Below, in pieces: positions 25,979 to 34,681 of a stretch of 64,000 nt of DNA. Both the position numbers and the translations under genes were made by a program. The notes beneath the pieces are model-generated. The model saw only the letters and a list, made by a program, of their open reading frames with translations, was not told where the DNA came from and made no database searches. This DNA comes from Streptomyces sp. NK15101 (GTDB lineage: Bacteria > Actinomycetota > Actinomycetes > Streptomycetales > Streptomycetaceae): NCBI RefSeq assembly GCF_020400725.1, contig NZ_JAINVG010000003.1, forward strand, positions 124,001 to 188,000, written 5' to 3'. Numbering within the stretch: the first letter of the stretch is position 1; each line of letters begins with the position of its first letter.

Positions 25979-28483
25979 ATGCACCGGACTCTCGGCATCG
26001 ACCTCGGCACCACCAACTCCGTCACGGCCTGGATGCGCGACGGCGTCCCCGTCGTCCTGCGCAACCGGGACGGCGGCGAGGCGACCCCCTCGGCCGTCGG
26101 AGTCGACCTCCACGGCGGCCTGCTCGTCGGGCAGGAGGCCCTCAACTGGCGCTCCGGCGCCCCCGGTTCCGTGATCACCGAGGTCAAGCGACTGATCGGA
26201 CGCCGCTGGGACGACGAGCTCGTCCAGCGGGTGCTGAAGACCCGGCCCGACGACGCCCCGCCCGTCCGGGAGAGCGCCGAGGGCTCGGTGGAGATCCGGC
26301 TCGGCGCGCACTGGCTCTCCCCCGTGCAGGTCTCCGCCGTCCTGCTCCGCCGGCTCAGGAAGGACGCCGAGGAGGCGGCGGGAGTGCCGTTCCGGCGCGC
26401 GGTGATCACCGTGCCCGCGTACTTCGCCGAGCCGCAGTTCGCGGCGGTGCGCGAAGCCGGGCGGCTCGCCGGATTCCACGTGGCACGGATCGTGCAGGAA
26501 CCCACCGCCGCGGCGCACGCCTTCGGGGTCCGACCGGGCGAGGACGGTCTCAAGGACTACGCCACCGTACTCGTCTTCGACCTGGGCGGCGGCACCTTCG
26601 ACGTGTCGCTCCTGACCCTCGGCCCCGGCCACTTCTCGGTGGCCGCGCTGGGCGGGGACAACCTCCTCGGCGGTGCCGACTTCGACGCGCTGCTCGACGG
26701 GCACCTGCGGGAGCGGCTCGGCGAGCGCGACCACGACGGGGACGGCGACGCCTCCCGCATCCGGGCCGCCGCCGAGCGGGCGAAGATCGAGCTGTCCGCG
26801 CAGGACTCCTCGGAGGTGGTTCTGGCCCCGCTCGGACGACAGGGCGGCTCCTGGTCCGGAGCGGTGCGGCGCGCGGACTTCGAGGAGCTCCTCGCCGACC
26901 ACCTGCGCAGGATGCGGGAGACGGTCGACAGGGTGTTGACGGAATACAGCGCGACGCCGGAGGACATCCAGCGGGTCCTGCTGGTCGGCGGCTCCACCCT
27001 GGTCCCGGCCGTCCGGCGCGGCCTCCAGGACCTCTTCGGCGAGGACACGGTGTCCGACGCGGTGGACCCCATGACGGCCGTCGCCCACGGCGCCGCTGTC
27101 GATGCCGGTCTCCTCGACACGCTCGACTGCCCGTCCGAGAGCTGCACAGTCGAAAGGATCCCCGTCGACTCCGGCGCCTGTCCGGCCTGCGCCACCCCCC
27201 TGCTCGGCACGGCCACGGTCGACTGCCCCGGCTGCCACGTCCCCGCCCCCGAACTCACCGCCGCCTGCCCCGTGTGCACCACGGACCTGTCCGGGCTGCG
27301 CGCGGCCGCTCCGACCGTCGTCCTCGCCGAGTGCCCGGCATGCGGCCGGGACGACAACCCCGCCGGCGCGACCGTGTGCGGCGACTGCGACGCGGCCCTG
27401 GACACCGGCGGCCTGAAGTGCCCCGGCTGCTCCATGATCAACGCCGCCGGACTCAGCGCCTGCTCGTACTGCGGCGGCGACTTCGGCACCACCCGTCCCC
27501 AGCAGGTCACGGCCCAGCACATCGGCGTCGAGCTGGCGGACGGCAGCGTGGAGGTCGTCTTCCCCGGCGGCACCCCTTACCCGACCGAATGGCACCGGGT
27601 GGAGCACCTCGCGATCCGCGGCGACGACGGCACGTCCGTGCAGTTCAACGTCTGGGAGGGACCTCACCTGCGCTCGGCGCGGCGCAACGAGTTCTGCGGC
27701 GGCTACCTCCACGAACAGTCCGAGGGGCTCGGGGGCGATCTGCCGCTCACCCTCCAGGTGAGGCTCGACGGCGACCGGACCATCGCCCTGCGGTACCGCA
27801 TCGGCTCCGGCGACGAGCACGGGGCCCGGCTCCGGCGCAACCCGGTCTCCCCCGCCGTCGGCCGGAGGGCCGCCGCCCTCCGGGGCGAGTACGCCACGTT
27901 CCTGAAGGAATGGTCGCGGGAGCTCACCCACGCCGAACACGACGCCCTCACCGAGATCGCAGACGACCTCGCGGCACTCGGCCGCGGGGAGCCCGTGAGC
28001 CGCTCCCTCGACGGATTCTTCGAATCCGCCCGCGACACCCTGGCCCTGTGCACAGCAGCCCGGGTCGCCCAGGCCTCGGCGGGGATCTTCGCCCAGGGCG
28101 GACGCGGGCTGCTGCCGACGGCGCTCCTGACGGACCTGCGGAACGCGGCCGAGGCCGTCAAGGACGCACGCGAGGGCATGGACACCGCCGCGATGCAGGC
28201 CGCCACAGAACGGGTGGAGGACCTCTCGGCAGGCATCGACCCGGCGATCCGCAACGCGCTCTACACCATTCGCCTCGCTGAACAGGGCGCCTACCCGGCG
28301 ACTCTGCACACCGAGGTCATCGCCGCCCGGGATGCCCTGCAGGGCGCCGTGGCCCGCGACGACCGGAACGCCCTGGACACCCAGATCGTCCGCCTCGGGC
28401 GACTCGGCAAGCAGGGCCGCGACCAGTCCGCGACACGCGGCGCTCTCGCGAACTCCGAGATCGTCCTGCCCTCCCGGCGGTGA
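25979..28483 (+). CDS. Hsp70-family ATPase with multiple zinc ribbons
   Basis: 834 residues from ATG 25979 (AGGA site 11 nt upstream). The Hsp70 ATPase motifs are GIDLGTTNS (res 5-13), VLVFDLGGGTFDVSLL (about 198) and LLVGGSTLVPAVR (about 335). Instead of a normal substrate-binding domain there is a run of CxxC ribbons between about 382 and 500: CPAC, CPGC, CPVC, CPAC, CGDC, CPGC and CSYC. A beta-rich part (510-620) and a helical C terminus follow. The zinc ribbons probably bind a client, nucleic acid or partner. It is the last gene of the operon with the GrpE-like gene and lies 20 nt from the convergent UvrD-like gene. Confidence 0.88.
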   Translation: MHRTLGIDLGTTNSVTAWMRDGVPVVLRNRDGGEATPSAVGVDLHGGLLVGQEALNWRSGAPGSVITEVKRLIGRRWDDELVQRVLKTRPDDAPPVRESAEGSVEIRLGAHWLSPVQVSAVLLRRLRKDAEEAAGVPFRRAVITVPAYFAEPQFAAVREAGRLAGFHVARIVQEPTAAAHAFGVRPGEDGLKDYATVLVFDLGGGTFDVSLLTLGPGHFSVAALGGDNLLGGADFDALLDGHLRERLGERDHDGDGDASRIRAAAERAKIELSAQDSSEVVLAPLGRQGGSWSGAVRRADFEELLADHLRRMRETVDRVLTEYSATPEDIQRVLLVGGSTLVPAVRRGLQDLFGEDTVSDAVDPMTAVAHGAAVDAGLLDTLDCPSESCTVERIPVDSGACPACATPLLGTATVDCPGCHVPAPELTAACPVCTTDLSGLRAAAPTVVLAECPACGRDDNPAGATVCGDCDAALDTGGLKCPGCSMINAAGLSACSYCGGDFGTTRPQQVTAQHIGVELADGSVEVVFPGGTPYPTEWHRVEHLAIRGDDGTSVQFNVWEGPHLRSARRNEFCGGYLHEQSEGLGGDLPLTLQVRLDGDRTIALRYRIGSGDEHGARLRRNPVSPAVGRRAAALRGEYATFLKEWSRELTHAEHDALTEIADDLAALGRGEPVSRSLDGFFESARDTLALCTAARVAQASAGIFAQGGRGLLPTALLTDLRNAAEAVKDAREGMDTAAMQAATERVEDLSAGIDPAIRNALYTIRLAEQGAYPATLHTEVIAARDALQGAVARDDRNALDTQIVRLGRLGKQGRDQSATRGALANSEIVLPSRR

Positions 28484-28503
28484 GAGGGGGCGCCGACAGC
28501 GCC

Positions 28504-29616
28504 TCAGGCCGTCCTGACCAGCCCGTGCAGCCCCTCCAGATGGCGGGGCTGCCGGCTGCCCCGCCAGCCCAGGACGAGTTCCTCCCGCGCGCGGGTGATC
28601 ATGACGTAGTAGGTCATGCGGAGGTCCGCCGCCGTGGGGTCACAGGCCGCGTCGGTCTCGGCGTCGGCGATGACGACGGTGTCGAAGTCCTGGCCCTTGA
28701 CGCTGGCCCGGTGGACGAGGACGACACCGGGGCGGGTGAGGTCCAGGTCCCGGTAGCGGCCGGAAGCCGCCGCCGAGCTGTACAGCTGCGGCTCCTGGGC
28801 GAGACCGGCCCGCTCCAGGCGTGGCATGAGGTCGGCCGCGGTGCGCGAGGAGCCGACGATGACGCCGATCCGGTGGTACGGCCGCTGGGCGGCCAGGGTG
28901 ACGATGTGCTCGACGAGGGCCCCGTCACCGGTGTAGTGACGGACGAGCGGGAGCCGTCCACCACGCCCGGGGACCTCGGGGTGGGGGCCTCCCGTGCGGA
29001 AGTGCTCGGCCAGGGCGGCGATCTCCCGGGTGTTGCGGTGGTTGCCGACGATCTCGAGGTGCCGCGTGGGCCGTCCGAGGGCGGTGGTGATCTCGGTGAG
29101 GGTGGAGTTCGTCTCGGTGAGGCGCTGGCACTCGTCGGCGAAGACCGTGACCGTGGTGCCGAGGAGGCGGGCCAGCTGGTAGAAGCCGGGCGGCAGGTCC
29201 TGTCCCTCGTCGACGACGAGGTGCGGTGTGGCCGGATCGTCGTTCCCGTACGAGGCGGCCGCCCGGTTGATGAGGGCCGGCCAGTCGAACCAGCCGTCCG
29301 CGGTGCTCCGGGCGTCCCGTCCGAAGTGGCGGTGGATCCAGCTGTGGACGGTGGCCGCGACCGCGGGGACACCGGGGACGGCGAGGCCCTGGAGCGTCCC
29401 TTCGAGGAGCCGGCGCAGAAGGTTGGAGTAGGACAGCAGGAGTGTCGGACGGCCGGTGAGGGCGAGGTGGACCGTGCGGTGTGCGGCGAGCAGACTCTTG
29501 CCGCTCCCGGGCGGTCCGCTCACCAGGTGGTGGCCCGTCAGCGGCAGGGCGTCCAGGCAGTCACGCTGGGCCTGGGAGAGATCGGGGTGGAGGACGGGGG
29601 CGTTCGCGGCGGTCAT
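28504..29616 (-). CDS. Small UvrD/Rep-like SF1 ATPase
   Basis: A 370-residue superfamily 1 ATPase: Walker A VSGPPGSGKS (res 33-42), LVVDEGQDLPP (about 133), FADECQRL, the Arg-containing motif GNHRNTREI, and C-lobe motifs VKGQDFDTVVIADAE and YYVMITRAREELVL. At half the length of UvrD it lacks the large 1B/2B insertions and may work as a minimal helicase or ATP-driven switch. Its start overlaps the drmB-like stop by four bases. In canonical DISARM the gene at this position is the PLD-family drmC; here this ATPase takes its place. Confidence 0.85.
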   Translation of the reverse strand: MTAANAPVLHPDLSQAQRDCLDALPLTGHHLVSGPPGSGKSLLAAHRTVHLALTGRPTLLLSYSNLLRRLLEGTLQGLAVPGVPAVAATVHSWIHRHFGRDARSTADGWFDWPALINRAAASYGNDDPATPHLVVDEGQDLPPGFYQLARLLGTTVTVFADECQRLTETNSTLTEITTALGRPTRHLEIVGNHRNTREIAALAEHFRTGGPHPEVPGRGGRLPLVRHYTGDGALVEHIVTLAAQRPYHRIGVIVGSSRTAADLMPRLERAGLAQEPQLYSSAAASGRYRDLDLTRPGVVLVHRASVKGQDFDTVVIADAETDAACDPTAADLRMTYYVMITRAREELVLGWRGSRQPRHLEGLHGLVRTA

Positions 29617-31496
29617 GGGCGTCGTCCCAGGGCCGTGGCGGCCGCGTACTCACGGCTCGCGGTGAGGACGTCGGCGAAGTAGCCGGGGACACGGGCCGAG
29701 CCGACGACCAGGGCACGGTCGAGGAGGGTGTTGCCGGTCTGGCAGCTCGTCTCGGGCAGCAGGGTGCAGGCGTGGCAGGCGGCCCGGTTGAGGTTTCCGA
29801 AGCCCTGGCCCGTGTGCTCGGCGCACAGCGGGTCGGCGGAGCACCAGGCCGCCGCCTCCAGCATCCGGATGAGCGTCTCCGAGAAGTGCGGCTTCTCGCC
29901 CTGCCGGACCAGCCCGCCCAGGGTGCCTTCGGCATCGCCCGCGGCCGTGTAGACCAGCAGCCCGCGCTGGTCGTGTTCGGGGCGGCCGTAGACGCGCTCG
30001 CGCAGGCTCGCGGTGGTGTAGCCGGAGTCGAAGGAGAGCTGGCGGATGAGCAGGTGCGCGAGGGTGTGCAGGAGGAGGAAGCGGGGGGAGAGCTCCGCTC
30101 CGACGGTCTCGGCGAGCTGTTCGTCGCGGAACGACGCGTCGAGGTCCGCGCGGACCCCGTTGACGTGGGCCTGGACGCGCGGGTCGTTCTCCCAGGCGGT
30201 CAGGCGCTGCTCGTCGAGGGTGAGGACGATTCCCTCGCCGTACACCTCGGTCGCCGGCAGCCAGCGCAGCCGGGCACTGGTGTCGGCGGGGACGAGGGTG
30301 CCGCTCACCGTTTGACGACGGAATCCCTTGAGTGCCCGTACCTCGCGGAGCCGGTCGACGAGGACCACTCCGCCGATGTGGGCGTCGAGGGAGGCCCACG
30401 GTTCCTCGGTCTCCCCGTCGAGGCCGAGGCCGCTCCGGCGGACCGCGAACTCCTGGGTGGCTTCCGGAAGGTGTTCGGCGTCGAAGGCGTACCACTCGTC
30501 GCGGCTCAGGTCGATCTTTCCGGCGTTCGGGCGGGCGGCGGTCGATGGCGCGGACGCCCCGGTGGCCTCCCCGACGAGCTGGTCGATGAGGCTGTCGGGG
30601 GCCTGGGTGTCTTCCTTGATGAGGCCGCGGAAGAGGTCGGCCCGGGGCGTGCCGAGGGCGTCGAGCAGGTTCGTCCAGTACTGATGGCCCAGGACGGACT
30701 CCGCCGCGTCCCGCTCCGCGCGCGGGGCCTCGGCGGTCTGCGGGATGTCGAGCGCCGAGTAGACGACCGGGTAATAGACGTTGCCGGCGGTGCGCTGCAC
30801 GTTGTGGACCTGCTGGCCGCACGTGGCACGTTCCTCCCAGCGCTGCCAGGGGTTGCGGCCGGAGCAACGTCCGGCCTGCGGGCCGAGGACGTCGAGGAGG
30901 TCGCGCTCCGCGCCACAGGTCCCGCCGGCCGCTCCGATCGCTCCGCAGCGCACCGAGAGCGCTTCGAGGCCGGAGGCCCGGTCGGCGACGCGGAAGCTGA
31001 GGCGGCGGGCCTGCCATGCCCGCTTCTCCTCGGAGCAGGTGGTCCGCTGTTCGGGCGTGAGCTTGGAATGGGCCCAGTACCACCAGTCGATGTCGTCGAG
31101 GTGCCCGTCCGGACAGATACGGACGAAGCGCATCGGGGTGAGGCGCGGCGCGGCGGCGCACGACGCGCAGACGGGCGGCTCGCCGGGCTTCTCGTGTTCG
31201 CGCAGGAAGCGGACCATGGTCCGGCAGGCACCGCAGAACAGCCAGCCGGGGAAGCGGACGTAGGGAACGCCGGGGCGGTCGTGGTCGTCGTACCGGTCGT
31301 TGAGGGTGTGGGGGGCCGCGAAGAATCCGGTGACGCCGAGGCGTTTGGCGAGCCGCTCGGAAGCCACGGGAGTCTTGTTCTGCGGCCAGTTGGCGATTCC
31401 GGCGGCCACGAAGGACTCGCCCTGGACGTCGAGTACGGCCCCGACGCCGAACGGCAGCACGGTCTGCGCCTGGCGGACCCGGAGTTTACGCTTCAC
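29613..31496 (-). CDS. drmB-like: DUF1998 protein, DrmB-like
   Basis: 627 residues from GTG 31496, which overlaps the drmA-like stop (GTGA) and has an AGGAG site 7-8 nt upstream; the frame runs to 31565. DrmB-type features: an N-terminal VKRKLRVRQAQTVLPFGVGA (DrmB proteins begin with a similar R-x-SQ..-G-VG-D pattern), two zinc pairs (FCGAC and CASC, about 85-120), a CPDGHLDDIDW segment (about 128), and the DUF1998 core LLLHTLAHLLIRQLSFDSGY (about 473) followed by CSADPLC and Cys-rich CHACTLLPETSC. In DISARM, DrmAB forms the core complex that binds incoming DNA. Gene order sigma-drmA-drmB supports the call. Confidence 0.85.
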   Translation of the reverse strand: MKRKLRVRQAQTVLPFGVGAVLDVQGESFVAAGIANWPQNKTPVASERLAKRLGVTGFFAAPHTLNDRYDDHDRPGVPYVRFPGWLFCGACRTMVRFLREHEKPGEPPVCASCAAAPRLTPMRFVRICPDGHLDDIDWWYWAHSKLTPEQRTTCSEEKRAWQARRLSFRVADRASGLEALSVRCGAIGAAGGTCGAERDLLDVLGPQAGRCSGRNPWQRWEERATCGQQVHNVQRTAGNVYYPVVYSALDIPQTAEAPRAERDAAESVLGHQYWTNLLDALGTPRADLFRGLIKEDTQAPDSLIDQLVGEATGASAPSTAARPNAGKIDLSRDEWYAFDAEHLPEATQEFAVRRSGLGLDGETEEPWASLDAHIGGVVLVDRLREVRALKGFRRQTVSGTLVPADTSARLRWLPATEVYGEGIVLTLDEQRLTAWENDPRVQAHVNGVRADLDASFRDEQLAETVGAELSPRFLLLHTLAHLLIRQLSFDSGYTTASLRERVYGRPEHDQRGLLVYTAAGDAEGTLGGLVRQGEKPHFSETLIRMLEAAAWCSADPLCAEHTGQGFGNLNRAACHACTLLPETSCQTGNTLLDRALVVGSARVPGYFADVLTASREYAAATALGRRP

Positions 31497-34400
31497 TTTC
31501 CCGCTCCTGTCACGGTGATCTGGCACTCCCGGTCGACGCTGCGCATGGAGTTGAGGGTCTCCCACAGGCCGTAGCGCTGCTCGAAGGCCTTGAGCAGGTT
31601 GTAGTGGCCCTTGCCCTGGCCGCGGTAGTAGAGGTCCTTGCCCTCCGCCTCGGCTCTGGCGGCTTGCTCGTACCAGTCGTCCAGGAGGTAGCCGAGTTCG
31701 GCGCGGACCTCGGCACGGACGGTGTCGCCGTCGCGGCCGGTGGCTCCGTTCTCGGCGATCGCCGCCCGCAGGGCGAGCGCGTCGGCGATCCGGTCCGCCT
31801 CCGCCCGGTGGCCGGTGATCCGTCCGGCCCGGTTCTCTGCCGCCAGGCCGAGCCGGTGGCGGACCAGGACGACGAGTGCGGCGTGCAGGGCCCGGCGTCG
31901 GGCCGGGACGGACCAGGGGGTGACGCTGGCGGGCTCGACGTACCGGTACAGCGCCCGGTGGTAGTCGATGAAGGTCTCGTAATGGGACCGGTCGCGCGGA
32001 CGGGTGGCGTTGAAGTAGGTGACGACGAGGCCGGGCACCTGGTGGCGGCCGACACGGCTGGTGGCCTGGATGTACTCGGCGGTGGTCTTGGGCTGGCCCT
32101 GCATGAGCATGTAGGCGAGCCGCTTCACGTCGACGCCGACGGAGAGCATGTTGGTGCAGGGCAGGAAGGAGACGGCCCGGGGGTCCGTCCAGGGCTTCTC
32201 CAGGCGGTCGAGGAGGATCGGCTGGTCGGCGCGCGCCACCGTGCTGTCCAGCTGCTGCACGTCACCGCCGCCGAGCGAGCGGGTGCCCGTGCCCTCGTCG
32301 AGTCCCCGGAGTTGGGCGGGGATGTCGTCGCCCGCCGCGGTGACGGTCCGGCCGAGTTCGCGCAGGCTGTGGTGGTACGCGACGAGCGTCCAGTAGTCGT
32401 CGCGGTGCTCCTCGGGAAGTTGGTGGACGCCCTGCAGCATGGCGGCCGTGGTCGTGACGGCACCACGGCCCGCGGTGTGACCCTGCGCCATCACGCCGAG
32501 GTAGAGCCGGCCGGGACGGCCGGTGTCGGGAACGGCGAAGAAGCTGTCGTCGGCGTCGAGTCCGGGCGGCGGGAACAGCTGGACGTCCTGGTGGTGCAGG
32601 GCGCGCACCTGCTCGGCCGAGCGCCGGATGGTGGCCGTCGCGGCGACGATCTTGGGCGGGCGGCCGTCGGGGCCGGTGCACAGTTCGAGTACGGCCGCCT
32701 CGTACAGGCCGACGGTGGTGCCGAGCGGCCCGGTGAGGAGGTGCAGCTCGTCCTGGATGATCAGCGACGGGGGCGGGTTCCCCGTGCCCGCTCCGAAGAG
32801 TCGGCCGGACAGAGGCTCCCAGGCGAGCCGGGCGAACTTGTCGACCGTGCCGAGGACGAAGGTGGGCGGCCGCTCGTACAGGTGCTGGTCGACCACGGCG
32901 ACGGGCAGGACGTCGTGGAAGGCGCACTCGTCCCGGGTGCAGTGGAAGGCGAACGCGTCCGTCTCGGCCTTGATCCCGTAGTCGGAACGGACGGTGGAAC
33001 GGGCCGGCGGCAGGATGCGTGTACCGCACCAGGGGCAGCGGTCGAGGATGAACACGTCCTCGGGGTGGCTGGCCTCGCGCTGCTGGTCGAAGGCGTCCTT
33101 GGCCGCCTGGAAGCTGTTGGGGGTGGTGGTCTCGCCCACCCACAGGCCGACGGTGATCGGTTCGTCGCCGAGCCCGAGTCCCGGTTCGCGCCGGCGGAGG
33201 TGCTCCAGGGCGCAGACCGTGGTCGCTGCCCGCTGGAACTGCTGGGTGGTCAGCAGGCTGAGGGTGTAGCGGCTGAGCACGGTGGTTCCGCCGCCCTCGC
33301 CGCGGATCCGGCGCAGCGCGACGGTGAACGCGGCGAGGAGCAGGTACGCCTCCGTCTTGCCGCCACCGGTCGGGAACCAGATCAGGTCCGTGGTCTCGCG
33401 GTCACGGTGACCGGGGTCGGCGACGCCGTCGAGCGCGAGGAGGAAGAAGGCGAGCTGGAACGGCCGCCAGGACGCCGTTGGGTCGACAGGCGGGTCGACG
33501 GCGACGGACTCGGACCGGGGGCGCCGCTGGCCCGCCTGGTCGGGGGCGGAGTGCCGCATCTGGAGCAACATGGCGCGCTGGGCGATGCGGAAGGCGTCGA
33601 GGAGTTCGGGCCTGGCCGGGTCGCAGAGGGTACGCACCCCCGCTTCGATCCGGGTGACGGCCTGACGCACCCGGCCGAGGACCCGTTCCGCGGCCTCCTG
33701 GCCCCAGGCCGGCACCTCGACGGACCTCTGGCCCACGTACCAGGCGTGGTAGGCCGCGGCGAATTCGGCTAGTTCCTCACGCAGTTGGTCCGCGCTCACG
33801 GTGGGATCCGCGAGGTGGGAGATCGTGAGGACGGGGGCGTCGAGCGGTCCGCCGGCCCGGACGGCGGGCACTTCGGCGTGCGGCAGGGTCTCGCAGACGA
33901 GACGGTCGACGCCCTTGCGGTCGACGGTCTCCTCCCGGACGGCGCAGCCGTGGCCGACGGCGTGGGTGACGACGTGCCGGTACTGCAGGCGGAGTTCACG
34001 CTCCTCGGGATCTCGGCTGGCCAGCCGGACGCTGGGGTAGGGCAGCACAGGGCCGTCGACGGGCCGGGCCGCGAGGCGGCACTGGAACAGCATGTCGTCC
34101 CAGCTGGGCGTCTTGCCGTCGGAGCCCTCGTGGCGCGCCTTGTTCACCAGGGCGACGGTGACGAGCGTCCCGCCACCGTACGGACGTCGGCGCAGACGGA
34201 GCTCCGCACGGCCGTCGAGGACGGTCACGGTCTCCCGGTCGGGGCCGATGACGTGCGTCTCGGACGGAAGGGGGATCCGGCGCCAACGGCGGCCACGTCC
34301 GGGCTCGTTCCTCTGCGTCTCGTAGCGGGCGGCCGCACAGGTCACCTCGATCTGCGCGGCGGCGGTGTAGAAGCTGAGCCCGAGGGACGCGGGCAACCAG

Positions 34401-34642
34401 CTGTTGGTCTCGGGCACGGGATCGGTGGCGGGGTTGGTGTCCGGGGCGTCCTGCTCGGCCCCCGGCGCCTCGGGGTCGTCGGCGGCGTGGGCGAGCTGCC
34501 TCTGGAGGTCCGCCTGCTGCGGATAGAGCGTCCCCATGAGGTACTGCCGGTCGGGCGGCGCGTCGAGCACCTCGTCCTCTCCACCGGCGGGGCCGACGAG
34601 CTGGCGGGTGAGGTAGTCGACCAGCTCTTGGCGCGGGTCCAT
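31493..34642 (-). CDS. drmA-like: DISARM-type helicase, DrmA-like
   Basis: A 1049-residue SF2 helicase. Walker A lies in LIWFPTGGGKTEAYLLLAAF (about 425), a DELH box in SLIIQDELHLLTGPLG (about 630), and the C-lobe has NMLSVGVDVKRLAYML and EYIQATSRVGR (about 860). A zinc pair CPWCGTRI with CTRDEC lies near 545-580. The length, the TGGGKTEAY and QDELH forms and the immediately following DUF1998 gene are typical of DrmA in DISARM. DrmA-DrmB is reported to thread and sense phage DNA. ATG 34642 has an AAGGAA site. It lies 40 nt after the sigma factor gene and is co-translated with the drmB-like gene. Confidence 0.87.
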   Translation of the reverse strand: MDPRQELVDYLTRQLVGPAGGEDEVLDAPPDRQYLMGTLYPQQADLQRQLAHAADDPEAPGAEQDAPDTNPATDPVPETNSWLPASLGLSFYTAAAQIEVTCAAARYETQRNEPGRGRRWRRIPLPSETHVIGPDRETVTVLDGRAELRLRRRPYGGGTLVTVALVNKARHEGSDGKTPSWDDMLFQCRLAARPVDGPVLPYPSVRLASRDPEERELRLQYRHVVTHAVGHGCAVREETVDRKGVDRLVCETLPHAEVPAVRAGGPLDAPVLTISHLADPTVSADQLREELAEFAAAYHAWYVGQRSVEVPAWGQEAAERVLGRVRQAVTRIEAGVRTLCDPARPELLDAFRIAQRAMLLQMRHSAPDQAGQRRPRSESVAVDPPVDPTASWRPFQLAFFLLALDGVADPGHRDRETTDLIWFPTGGGKTEAYLLLAAFTVALRRIRGEGGGTTVLSRYTLSLLTTQQFQRAATTVCALEHLRRREPGLGLGDEPITVGLWVGETTTPNSFQAAKDAFDQQREASHPEDVFILDRCPWCGTRILPPARSTVRSDYGIKAETDAFAFHCTRDECAFHDVLPVAVVDQHLYERPPTFVLGTVDKFARLAWEPLSGRLFGAGTGNPPPSLIIQDELHLLTGPLGTTVGLYEAAVLELCTGPDGRPPKIVAATATIRRSAEQVRALHHQDVQLFPPPGLDADDSFFAVPDTGRPGRLYLGVMAQGHTAGRGAVTTTAAMLQGVHQLPEEHRDDYWTLVAYHHSLRELGRTVTAAGDDIPAQLRGLDEGTGTRSLGGGDVQQLDSTVARADQPILLDRLEKPWTDPRAVSFLPCTNMLSVGVDVKRLAYMLMQGQPKTTAEYIQATSRVGRHQVPGLVVTYFNATRPRDRSHYETFIDYHRALYRYVEPASVTPWSVPARRRALHAALVVLVRHRLGLAAENRAGRITGHRAEADRIADALALRAAIAENGATGRDGDTVRAEVRAELGYLLDDWYEQAARAEAEGKDLYYRGQGKGHYNLLKAFEQRYGLWETLNSMRSVDRECQITVTGAGK

Positions 34643-34681
34643 GGGCGGTTCCTTCGAGTGAGCGGGAGCAGTGGCGGGTGG

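Noticed and set aside
28484..28503. Terminator between the convergent Hsp70 and UvrD-like genes
   Set aside because: Only a 5-bp GGCGC/GCGCC stem overlapping the stop region is visible.
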